64,000 bases of DNA from Sebastes aleutianus (taxonomy: Eukaryota > Chordata > Actinopteri > Perciformes > Sebastidae): contig CAKAKS010000062.1 of assembly GCA_916700875.1 (NCBI GenBank), positions 10,647,960 to 10,711,959 on the forward strand, read 5' to 3'. The notes beneath the pieces were generated by a model. The model did no database searches. It worked only from the letters and a program-made list of their open reading frames with translations, and was not told where the DNA came from. Shown here in pieces: positions 13,501 through 26,919 of the stretch (the stretch's first letter is position 1; every line of letters starts with the position of its first letter). The translations under genes and the position numbers were made by a program.

Positions 13501-16500
13501 TACATATGTTGATACTTACACACGCTTTTGATTTTACAGTTGTTTCAACCTTGTAATTCTTATTACGACCAAGGCAGTGCTCCAGCATCACAAGACACAG
13601 AGGCACTACTGTACATAAATATGAAGCAATGAAATCACACAATCAAGTATATTGGCTACTACCTTTACTGCCTTCACTTAATGACCGACAGTCACACAAT
13701 AAAGGATGCATTGTTTCTGTATGACTGAAGCTAAGATATTGTGAATCAATGAACCACAAGGCTTGCAGGACTTATGAGCAGCTCCAGTGTGACTGGTGGT
13801 AATGAATTTATACCGGGTCCATAAAGTGGCAGGAACATACATCTTGAATATCGTTCATTTCTGTGACTCATTGTCCATTAAATAAACATGAGTTCAAATG
13901 TGTTTATCCATCCCATCCCCTCTTAATTCCCTTTGCTTTTCCAGCCATTTACCAGTCCTCTCTCACTTTCTCTTTCCAGTCAGCTACCTGAGGTTGCTGC
14001 AGGCTCTCCTTGATGCTGACCTGGCATCAGCAGTGCTGCGTCTGAGCACTGGTCCCGGCCTGGTCGGGCCAAGACCTCTGGGGGTCGAAGACGGCGCTTT
14101 GTACCCGCTTGGCTCCAGAGGAGCCCAGTGCCTCTCGACTGCTCTCAGTGGACTTCTTCTTCAGGTTGTAGTACTTGGGGGAGGATCAATCTATGTGTTG
14201 TTGTGTTGATGGGTGTGTTTGTGTGTGTGTTAAGGTACCTGCAAGCACATATAGGTTCGGGAAAAAGGAAACTGAGAAGGAGATTTTGGGAAAAATAGAT
14301 TACTAGAGACAGGAAAGATGCTCCATTAAAAGGGACACATGTATTTTTTGTGATTTTCTGTCATTTATATATTGTTGTGATGTCAGATTTGCATGTTAAA
14401 TATAGTCAAAGTTCCAAAACTTGAGATACTTGAGGTGATGCATGTAAAAATGCTCCCTGCAACACAAAAGCCCAAAATTCAGCCTGCTTTGAACGTGTTG
14501 TTTGTAACTTTGCAGGGGTGGAAGATACTCTGATCTTTTACTTAAGTAAAAGTAGTAATACCACAGTGTTAAAATACTCTGTTACAAGTAAATCCTGCCA
14601 GTATTTGCATCAAAATATACTTAAATGTATATTAAGTAATAAAGTGCCAAAAGTAAAAGTATTCATTATGCAGACAGGCCCATTTCAGACTAATGCACAT
14701 TATATCACTATTGATTATGTTATTATTATTATTATTATTATTATGTTATTAATAATTATATAATTATTGATGCATTAAAGTGGCAGTAGGCAGTATATTT
14801 TTGGCATCATTGGACAAAAATTCCTATTTCCATATTGTAATTCAAGTGTTCTGAGAGATAACTAGACTTCTGCACCTCATCATGTCTCTGTTTTCAGGCT
14901 TTAAAAAATCTAGCCCATGACGGGAGACTTTGACCAATCAAAAGTCATTTCATTGAGAGAGCGTTCCTATTGGCAGTGCTCCGGTCATGTGACCGAAACT
15001 TGGCGTTCCTTCACCAGATTTCACAATGGCGGCGGCGTCATAAAATGTCTCATTTTACAGCTAAACCGTGCACTACAAGATGATTCTGAAAACATTTGAG
15101 GCGAGAAATAGGCATTAACGTAACATAATATTGATTCATATTTGATCAGCGCTGCCTAGTTTGACTGTTTGGTTGGAGTTCGCGGGTGATTGACAGCCAG
15201 CTCTCATAGACGGCAGCTGGACAGCGGACCTCAGATCAGCTCTTACTGCTTGTTTTTCTCCGGTATGTGAATTCTTTCAGATGCCGTTAGGAGCACCGGA
15301 GGACACAGAGGCACATGATTTTTTTCAGGTTACCTGTTTCATGTACTACTGTCACGATATAGAGACCGTTTTATAAAAATAACTGTTTTTAATCATATTT
15401 GCTCCAATCTTGCCTACTTCAGCTTTAATTTGAAAGCATCACTAATGTTGCAGCTGGTAGGTAGGTTAGTGGAGCTAATTTATATATTTTTAATATACTG
15501 TTGCGTAGCTTAATCCATAATAATACAACATAATTCAATAGTTTATATTTTGTATTAATAATCTGAGTCAGCAAAATAACTAGTAAGTAATGTTATCAAA
15601 TAAATGTGATGAAGTAAAAAGTACAATATCGCCTTCCAAAATGTAGTGAAGTAGAAGTATAAAGCAGCAAAAAATGGTACATCAAAATTGTACTCAAGTA
15701 CAATACTTGAGTAAATGTACTTACTTTCCACCACTGGTACTTAGTTATTTTTTTCCTGACGAGCTGTGGATGTCCACAAACGGACCTCCGCTCTGTTTGA
15801 AACAGGCAGTATGAGAAACATTTTCTAGTAGACTGCCATTACAGCATTTAATTTCTCACATTTCTTGTTTGTGGAAGGCAGAAATAACGGAGAACATGAC
15901 AGTAAACACTGTGTTGTAATGAAAGGTGGAGTGCTGCCAAATGCATTGTTTTTCAACAAGTGATGGTTGCAAAGTCAGCTGTTCTAGTGTTAAAGGAAGG
16001 TTTGCATTTCACAGCATTTGCTTAAATTCCGTTAAATCTTCTTTGTCCATTTCAAACATTAAACCTGCAGTAGGCCGAATGTTTTTGGCATCATTGGGCA
16101 AAGATTCCATAATAGCCTATCAGCATATTGTAATTCAAGTGTTCTGAGAGAAAACTAGACTTCTGCACCTCCTCATGGCTCTGTTTTCAGGCTTTAAATA
16201 ATCTAGCCCGTGATGTGAGACTTTGGCCAATCACAGGTAATTTCAGAGAGAGCGTCCTATTGGCTGTTCATTCAACGGAGGCAGATGTCAATCACTCGCA
16301 AATTCCGATCAAACAGTCAAACTAGGCAGCGCTGATCAAATATGAATCAATATTCTGTTACTGTAATGCCTATTTCTCGCCTCAAATGTTTCCAGAAACA
16401 TCTTGTAGTGTACTGTTTAGCTGTAAAATGAGAAAGTTTGTGACCAGGCCACCATGTTGAGATAAGTTGAGGAAATACCAAGCACCGCCCCCCAGCCGGA

Positions 16501-19500
16501 GCAAACTTTCTCATTTTACCGCTAAACAGTACACTACAAGATGTTTCTGAAAACATTTGAAGCGAGAAATAGGCATTACAGTAACAGAATATTGATTCAT
16601 ATTTGATCAGCGCTGCCTAGTTTGACCGTTTGATCCGAGTTCACGAGTGATTGACAGCTGCTCAGAGACGGCTCTGATTGGTTGTTTTGCTCCGGTCTGT
16701 GAAATCTTGCAGATTCCGTTAGGAGCACATCAGAGAAATGAGAAGAGAGCTCTAATGCAGTATTTTCATTCTTAATTATATAAATCAGCACATATTGACT
16801 TATTCAGGATCATAACAAATTCAACATGAATAACAATATGTGAAGAGATATTGATTAAAAATAATTAAAAACAAAAAGATTCAATCAGAGTTATCAGAGT
16901 GCACATCGATCCTCAAACAGATACATAACCATGTGCTCACATAGCGATGGTTTATATGCTGATATGATGATGCCTCCCCCTCTCTTACTTTCTTTTGCTT
17001 CATTCTGCAACAGAGATAACATGAAGTAAATCTTTTAGATCTTTACAGCATGACATTGAACCTTCCTTTCACAAACAAGGTTGTGTAGAAAAATTAGATT
17101 TCAATTGATTTAGCAGTTAGCATAATGGAACGGCACACATCACCAGAGCAATCCCAGAACGTTATTACATGTAGCTGCCGTATTGACTCTGGTTGTTTAT
17201 TACAAAAGAGGCAGACTGGTGTCTTACCAGCATTCATTTAACAATAAATAGGTGAAGCACTTCTTCCACTGGGTGGCAGCCAGCACAGAGCAACATGGTG
17301 CGAAATATGAGTCATCCAGTGCATAAAATAAGGCAGAAGGTAGAGCCTTTTACCAAAAGGATTATAAAGAATCGTATCTATAAACATCTGCTGTGCACTG
17401 AACTACTACATATGTTGATACTTACACACGCTTTTGATTTTACAGCTGTTTCAACCTTGTAATTCTTATTACGATCAAGGCAGTGCTCCAGCATCACAAG
17501 ACACAGACGCACTACTGTACATAAATATGAAGCACTAAAATCACACAATCAAGTATATTGGCTACTACCTTTACTGCCTTCACTTAATGACCGACAGTCA
17601 CACAATAAAGGATGCATTGTTTCTGTATGACTGAAGCTAAGATATTGTTAATCAATGAATCACAAGGCTTGCAGGACTTATGAGAGCAGCTCCAGTGTGA
17701 GTCGTGGTAATGCATTTTTTACTGGGTCCATAAAATGGCAGGAAGACACCTCTTGAATACAGCTCACTCCTGTGACTCATTGTCCATTAAATAAACATGA
17801 GTTCAAATTATTATTAAGACCTTGACATTTATACAGTCGACACGCTGAACAATAGAACTTTGCTTATTCAAGACCTTAAAGAAAGACAAAAGGTTTGTAC
17901 TGGAACATGAACATGTTGAAACTGAAGTTGAAGCAGTGTAGGCGAATATCGAATGTGCTTGCACACATTGTAAAAGAGCCACATGCATTTTTTTGTTACT
18001 TTGTCCTTGTGTTGGGCCTATTGAATTTGTCTTTAGATATCTGTGGTTGTATTCAAGATGAAGTATTCCTACTAGGGCTTGTCAGTCGATATAAATATTT
18101 AATCACGATTAATTGCATGATTGTCCAGAGTTAATCGAGATTAATTACAAATTGATCGCACATTTTGTATCTGTTCAAAATGTACCTTAAAGGGAGATTT
18201 GTCAAGTATTTAATACTCTACATGGGAGTGGACAAATAAGCTTGCTTTATGCAAATGTATGTATAAAGGGGAGACTCGTGGGAACCCATAGAACCCATTT
18301 TCATTCACATAGGCCTCTCTTTAAGGGACCCCTTCGAAAATCGCCATGTCAGTTTTTCCTCGCCAAAATTTAGCGCAACTTTTATAGCAATATTTAGCGT
18401 TCTTCCCGACATGCTAGCATGACATGGTTGCTAACAATGGATTCCTTGGTTTTCTAGTTGCATACGATGCCAGTATCTTCACTCTAGCTTTAAAACTGAA
18501 ATTAGTGGCCTTAAAACTAATTTGCATTAACGTGTCATTATCGCGTTAACTTTAACAGCCCTAATTCCTACACACACTGATGTCTTAAAGGAACAGTGTG
18601 TAGCATTTAGGGGGAACTATTGGGAGACATGGAGTATAATATTAATAATTATGTTTTCTTTAGTGTATAATCACCTGAAACTAAGAATCACCGTTTTTTT
18701 GTTACCTTAGAATGCGCCGTTTATATCTACATATGGAGCGGGTCTTCTTCACGGAGCCGGCCGACATTTTTCTACAGTAGCCCAGACTGGACAAACCAAA
18801 CACCGACTCTAGAGAGGGCCATTTGTGATTTCACGTTTTCACATCGGCCCCCGTAGTTCTCCTACACGCTTGGTACACAGGAGACGTTTCAGTTAGTTGC
18901 CACCTGACCCTACACACTATTCTTTTAAACGAACGAGTGTAGGATCTGGCGGCATTTAGCTGTGAGGTTGCAGATTACAACTTCTCCCGTGTGTCAAGTG
19001 TGTAGGATTTCTACGGTGGCCGACACGAATGACCCTCTCTAGAGCCAGTTGTTGTAAGAGTAGTGCTTAGAAAGTGTGTGTATGTACGTGATAAGTGAGT
19101 GGTGAACAGGGTTGGAAATTCACTTTTTATATATACTGCAATATTCACATCCAGTATATAGTTTAGAGTTTAGATTAACGGTGAATTCTTAAATCAGATA
19201 GATACTCGTCAAGATAGACATGAGTTGCAGTTAAGTGATTTGTTTTGCTACAGTATCACCGCGGCAGGTCATTAAACCTTGACAGCCAACACGGACACAG
19301 ATATGTTTCTGCATGCTGCCGCCCTTACCAGCGGTGAGAGGTCATCAAAATGATGTTTGAACTAGAGAAAAGGTGTCGGAGTAGTCGGGGGAGTTTGTGT
19401 AGAAGGAGCCTGCGATGTATTTGAATGGGTAATCAAATAACCTGGAAAAAAAAAAAGCTCCAGCTAATGAAGTGTAATACCACTGGGCTCATTTTGATGC

Positions 19501-21026
19501 TCATTTGCATGCATAAATGCATCCATGATGTGAAACCCGGCTCCTCCAGCACACTGGCCAATACTACACCATCTGGTTATAATAATGATATAATAAATTA
19601 GAAACATTACAGACACCAGCTCTAAAGTTAATTAGCAATGCTTCACTGCTGACAGGTAAACAAATGCATTAACACATATATTTGCAAAGGAGATATTTAT
19701 ATTTCCGAGGACAATCTAAAAATAGTGTGGATCAAATATATATATGGGATAATTGGGTGTCATGCCTGTTGTATTTCTCTTTTATCCAGTGCCTTTGCTG
19801 CAGCATGCCAGCTTCTGGTTCCACACCAGTGGTGTTTCTTCTCTGTGTAAAAGACTGTAGTGCTGAACTGAGCCTCGGCTCTATGGTTCAGTGCTCTGTA
19901 GTCTGCTGTTCAGCTGCTGATATGAGTAACAGTTCCCTATTCCCCTCCTCTCCCCTCTGTCTTGCTCTCTTTTCCTCTTGACACTCTGCTTTAGTGACAG
20001 TAGAAGACAACACTCTACTGTTTTGTCTTATGCCTCCTCACTTTCTGTCCCTCACTGCTCTTTGCTCTCATTTGAACCTATCCTTTCATCTTCGTCTCCT
20101 CATCTGCCCTCTTCACATCTTTCCCTTACCCCTACCCAATTCACCTCCCTCCCTCTCACCCTCTTGACTCCTTTCTCCTCCTATCTCCTCTCCTCCGCCT
20201 CAGGATTAGGGTGTGACTCTACACAGTCTGTGTATCCGCCTGCCTGGCCTACTTCAGTATTTTTGGACACTACATAGTGCTCACTGCCAGCACCGCCACT
20301 GTGGGAGAGGCTTGCATTATTAAAACCCCACTCAGTCGCTCTCTCTGGTGTTCCCTTGTTTTCCCTTTTTGTTTCTGGTTCCTTCTCTGTCCGTTGGTGA
20401 GCATGTGTTATAGTGTCCACGTCACATTCCCGTGGCTCCCATGACTTGACATTTTTGAACGGGAAGATGTTCTTTTTTTTTTTCTGTTTTTATTGTATAC
20501 TTGACTCCTCTCCCATGTTTCTCTTTCTCCTCAGAAGCACGAGCTGTTGCTGAGAGCCTCAGTCAACTGTCTAAGCTCCCTGCTGGGCTTCCTTCAGAGG
20601 AAGAGTCCCACTACAGGTACCAGACAGAGAGACAGATTGGGAATGAGCGAGTGTAAGTTATCAGTACATGTGAGAGAGAGAGAGATGAAAGAGAGTGTGT
20701 ATGCATGCAGGTAGTATTCTTTCTCATATTATCTCACTCTTCAACACTGTATCATGCATGTTTGTTTCGTTTTTTACATTCCTGCTCTATGTCATTAACC
20801 ACTTTCAGTAATTACACCAGGAGAAATTAAACAAAATTGATCCGAATCAGACAACCTGATGTCATTTTTCTCCCTGTATTTGTTTTTTCTGTGCGTATGT
20901 CTGCGTGTTAGCAAAGTACGTGGTGTGTCAGCCATGGACTCGATTCCTCGTCTACTGCCTGCTCAGCTCAGGAGAGATCTGCCGTCTGCACCCTGCCATT
21001 CTCAGACTCATCACAATTGTGAGAGG

Positions 21027-21070
<44 letters not shown>

Positions 21071-24000
21071 CTCAAGTATAATTTATTGGGCCTGGTTCTG
21101 AGCAGTAATACATATTTGATATTAAAATCATTAAAAGTTAATGAAGGTAATAAAAACATAAAAGTGGTAGAAGTATTTGGATCACATAAGTAATGAGAGT
21201 GGATATAGTATAATTTTATGCAGGCTGATACAGAACAACACGTGGAAATTAAGGAAATATTATCACATTTTTCATTTATTATTCAATGAAATCATCATCA
21301 ACATCAAATCATTATTTTATTATTTAGAATATTTAAATTATTTTTCTTCACATTCCAATTCCAGTGTCTGAATATTTTTAAGAATTATAAGTTCATTACT
21401 CTTTGAAAAGGTGTACTTGCATTATTATGCTATTAATATTATTATTATATCAGTGGCATAAAATGGTCTTAAAATGACAATAATATCTTATCGCAATTAT
21501 TTCTAGGACAATATATCGTCTAACTAAAGTAGTTATAGTGACAGGCCTATTTAAGAAACCACTAAAAGTTGGGGATTAATGTGGGTCTCTGCACCTTTCC
21601 CACATGTTCAAGTCTTTCTCCTTGCTCCAATTCTCCTGTTTTTGTTGATGACTGCATCTGAGTGCATGATTGTGCACTTGTATGTGTACATGTCTCATGT
21701 CCTCTGCAGCTCCTACAACACGGCAGTACGGTGGTGCTGTGGGAGCCTGACCTGCTCCAGGTGATGGAGGCGGTGGAGAGGAGGGGGGTGAAGGAGCTCA
21801 GCGAGGAAGCAGCACAGGCCCTCAGGCTGCTCCTCTCACAGGTACACATGCACGCTGACGCACACACGCAGATCAAATCATGGACGCACCTTGGGAACAT
21901 TTTTGTGGATTCTCACAGCAATAGACTTTTAACATGCTGTTACCCATGAATACCTGCATTCCTTGAATAAATGAATTAGAAAAGAAATCAAGTGCAGACA
22001 AAGATCAGCATCAGCCGGGTTCACGCAGGGCTTATAATACTTAATGATGTTTTTCTGCTTGTGCTGGTCTTCACAGCAAATAAATACAAATTTTCAGAGA
22101 CAGCAGGGGAAATGTAGACGGGGAAGACGCAGGTTTGTTTATGCAAATAAAAATACCAATATTTTCACAGAAGCACCGCAGTAGCAGAATGCCAACTCAC
22201 AACAGCAACCTCAGTGTGGGACTTAATCATACTTCACATGCAGTGTGAACGTGAACGGTTGACTAAGGGCTTTAGTTTATCATTGTATTTGCAAAGACCA
22301 GTGCAAAGTGTAAGGTCAGAGGTCACCAATAAGGTTGGAGAGGTGGTGTAGCTCAGGTGTGCTCTATGCCTGCTGTCTGGGACTTGTGATCTGGAGCTGA
22401 TGCCTCCGCAAGCACACGCTGACATTTCACACAAGCAGCCTTGTGCTTTGCTCTCTCCCAACCCTTTTTCCCACAAAATTACGTTCCCATACAACTAAAC
22501 TGCATTCTCAATTAGGTTTTGAGGGAATCGTATTTTCTCCCGGATTACAGTTGCAGTATTTAACAGTTTTAAACTTGTAGTTAACATTGTAAATTGAAAC
22601 AAAACAAAAAAACGCAACAACACTTCTTAGTTAGGTTTAGGTAACAGAACTACTGGGTTAGGTATAGTAAAAAAACATCATGATTTGGCTTAAAATTACC
22701 ATCTCCAGTGTTTTTTTGACCCATCCACGTACCTCCCGCCCGCCCGTAGTGGACTTTATCGCTTGTTACACTCGTTATTATACCACGTAACCTTCAATAG
22801 CATTATTATTCTACGTAACTTTCACCAACGGTTGCTCAATATGCTACGTCACCTGCTCTGCGCGTCGCCCGTTGTACTACATGACTTACTGCAGCCGTCC
22901 ACGGACTTACAAATGTATTTGTGATATGTCAAAGACGAACGTAATCTGCGACAAAATATATTTCCTTCCAAATGTAATTGAGAATGCAGTTTAGTTTGGA
23001 ATGTAATATTTCGGAGACAGGGCAGCCTCTCCACACCCAGCTTCCACTCTTGTAATTGTATCATGAATAGTCTTGGTAATATGCACAAAGAAAAGAGCTG
23101 CTACTGATATGTAGTAGTGCTTGTCATTGGCATTAACTCAGTAACCCCCGCTGTACATACCCTCCGGCATCCAGAATCATTGGTCATGTTGGCGCTAAAG
23201 ACTCTTCATCTGTGTTGTCACGGAAACTAGAGACTGAATTTAAAATCCTCATTTACCCCCTATTGACACAGGCACACATTTTAATTGCGTCTGGACGCTG
23301 CACCCTGTTTTGGGTCCATGGACCTCAGTTGCATCTATCAGTTACATGTCGGGCAGAGGGGATACTGTTGTGCTCTTGGGATACGGGTGCATATACAGGT
23401 GGAGAAAGAACTGAAAACATTAGCTTTTAACTTGGACCAGCTCATTTCTGACCATAGTAGGGCAAATTTAAAAGATTAAAGTTGACCCTGCAATAGAAAT
23501 GATAAAGTTGAAGCTTCTGGTTGACTCTGCTGAGAATTTATTAATAGTTTTCCTTAGAAATACAAAATTGAATGAATCATAGCTCCTAGCAGCTAACAAA
23601 ATGTTACAGAAAAATAAAACAAACAATCCTTGCTGAATAATCTGTATCATTGTAATAGATTTTGATATTTTTTATGTTGATATAATATCCATTCTTTCTT
23701 TTTTCTCTCTTGTGATTACTCTAAGATGTGTCCTTGGTTTACTCCTGACTTGGCAGTTTAAGGCCAAGTCGCACACAGGACCCAAACGGTTGGTTAGCAT
23801 TTAGGCATTCAAGGAATAAATCTACTGCATAACTGCAGTGAGAGCTGCCAAGTCAGGGTACTATTTGAACTTACTGTCTAAATTCTGGAAGCCAGTCAAA
23901 TCCTATAAGGATAAAGTCCCCGTCTCTTCTCCTCCAAGCATTGAATCTGATGACTATAAAGCTTTAAGTCAGAACAATGTCTGTTCAGCTCTCAGTAGAC

Positions 24001-26872
24001 ATCTTGTTGCTGCTGGCTATTTGTTTGAAGATGATTACACTCAGTCTCAGCCTTTCACTGCTGATGTTGGATGTAAACTATACTACCCATAGATGATAAA
24101 AAAGTTTGTGTCAGTCTAAAGGCCTCTTCTGCTCTGTGAATTATTCATTAAAACTGTTTTTTATATGTTACTCTGCACTATTCTGTGTTGTGCATATCCA
24201 TCATAGATTAATTTAACAAATTATTTAAAAGGTGACAGTGAAACTAAGGTCCTTGATCTTTGTACAAAAAGGTCAGGAAAATTACATTTTGAGATAAAAA
24301 AAAATCTGTGGTAGTGACACTTGGGCTGGTGCCTCCGGCTGCGCGACTACTTCACTCAGAGCAGCTGTTAATCATGACGTCTCAACCTCTTTTTATAGCA
24401 TCAAATTACTAATTAAAACCAAACTTATCAGAAAAATGAACACTTGAACACACATCAGCGTGATATGAACTACCTAAAATGACAGGAACCATCTTTAGGA
24501 AAAGTTTATTTGACATGTGCTTTTTAGTTTGGCCCTTGTCTCATCCGCTAACATGGAGGGGGCGGGATTTATGACCTATGTTGCAGCCAGCCACCAGGAG
24601 GCGATCCAGATGTTTAGGCTTTATTTTGGGGGAGCTGTCTTGTTATCCATCTTTATATACAGTCTGTGGTTGAGCCATTTTCAACCCATGAAATGCAGAT
24701 TTTTATAAATTTGGTAAGAAATGTCAATATTAACACCAGCATTGATGTGTTTCATCAAAAGTACAGTCATATTGTTTAGTTTACAGCTCAAAAAACATGT
24801 TTAAGTGTACTGTACCTCTTTAATAAACAAATATTGAATGTAGAAATATAGGACATTGTACCAAAAGTGCAAACAGAAAAGATGTTGATGAGTGATAAAA
24901 AATTAAAATTAATAATTTTGTTCCACAAATCATGAGGGTGTATTGAGCAGATTAACTGATTAAAGCAACTTTGCTCAACTGTGATCTTTGCTCTGTTGTG
25001 ATCATGGCATTAAGTGTCGATTTTTATCATAACACAGATTATCCCCAGAAGCAAATACGGTATAAAATGCATGTATTCCCTGTGAAAATCTTGTTTCAGC
25101 ATAAATAGAACATGATGAACTATGTCCTCGTCGTTACCCTTGTTAGCTTTGCAGCGAATGCATAAAGCCCATCTGGGTTCCGCTTCAAGACGTTATAAAA
25201 CACAGAAGGACTAGCAACCACATCAGATTGCTTAGCTCAGATTTGGCATCATATACAGGACCAGCAAGGCATTTAGTATTCCGAAAGTAGCTCCGAATCA
25301 GAGGAGTGACAGAATGATGGCACAAAACTGCAGCTCCCAGTGCAGCGAGTGCCAGGGAAACATAAACTGTGTGAATGCGTGCGCATGTTTCTGTTTGCTT
25401 GTGTAGATGCGTACTGTGTATGTCGCTGTGTGTTTCTGGAGACATCGAGGCAGTTTAGGGGAGGCAGGGTTCAATGTGACAGACCTAACAGTCTCAAGAC
25501 AGTATGAGTTTTCTCTCTTGTCATCTCCTCTGCTCCAGTCTGTCTCTCACACACTCACACACATTGAACTTTGTTTTTAGGTTCTGTTGATCTTCCTTTG
25601 GACTGAAGTGAAATCTCAGTTCATGAGGAAGCTCTCTGTGCACATTTGGCAGTGATCTAGTATCATATCATTATCTTTCTTCCTCCCCATGAGTCGTGAC
25701 ATAACTGTCAACTGCGAGTGTGTGTGTGGAGGCATGTATGCACATATTGTTTGCACACAGTGTGATCGGAGCAAGCATGTATGTGCATACATGCATCATT
25801 TGCTTTTGCAGCTTTAGCCCGTGGCTATTTCCTGTCCTCCAATCAGGCTCATTGTACATCTGCTGGTGCTTGTCTTCCTGTCTCTAACTGTATGTGTAGG
25901 TCTGTATGATCCGGTGTTAAGGGTTGCACTGCATACTGAGTTAGCTTGTCAGATCGGAGCTGATCTTAGGGGACAGTCCCTTTTCATACTTTCTAATGCT
26001 TGCAGACTTCCAATAACTTCCCCCCCCCAGACCTGAGGGACTCTGTTACCCATCACTCTTTCTATCTCTTTTCTTGCGCACAGAGCCTGACCTTTCACTT
26101 GCTAGTGTTTTTTTGCTTCTGTCCCTATTCCTTTGCCTCCTCTCTCCTCTTCTTTTGCTCTCCAAATTGTTCTCACTCCACTCCATTCACCTCTATTTCC
26201 CCCTTTTGCTCTTTTCAGTTACTGTGCAGTGTTGGAACAGCTTTTTTATTGTGCCCTTTCCTTCCACCCGCCTGTTCCTCAAAATATCATCCTCTGGAGT
26301 CACTTGATGGGAACTGTTGCCAAATAAAAACAGCTTTAACTCTGAGTACAACATTCACTTGTGTATGAAGACCCATAAATTCTCTCTCTCTGGAAACTTC
26401 TTCAAGTTACAGTTTTTTTTTTCCTTCTCTTGTCGTGCAGAGAATGATGATTATGGCGCGAAGATGGTGATAATTTGGTGACAATATAAGGAATGTTGGT
26501 GCTTTAATAACAATACTCAGGCTGCTGTAGCTCACAAAAACATTGGCCGTAGATATAGGCAACTACTCTGCAAAAATAATCGCCTTTGGGAGGAGTTTTG
26601 TTCCCTCAGCCATTACAGCCTGGGCACACTGTGACAGGCTTGTCTTGTGTTGTGTTGTGTTGTTGTCATCTTGTTTGTTTATACCCTGTGAGTGTTTGAT
26701 TGTGTTCAGACTGTGAAAGCAAATTTCCTCTGTAGAGGACGATGAAGAATGAATCTGAATCTGTTAACATGGTTGTAATTCTGCTGTGTTGCCTGTGACA
26801 GCTGACAAATAGTTTTGTTTTTGCAGTGGAGGCTTCCTGTCATGCTTACTTATGTAACACTCTGCAAATCCC

Positions 26873-26919
<47 letters not shown>

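Noticed and set aside
24517..24708. Small open frame with hydrophobic residues
   Set aside because: Overlaps a block shared with the hAT element at 54160; repeat-derived and without gene structure.
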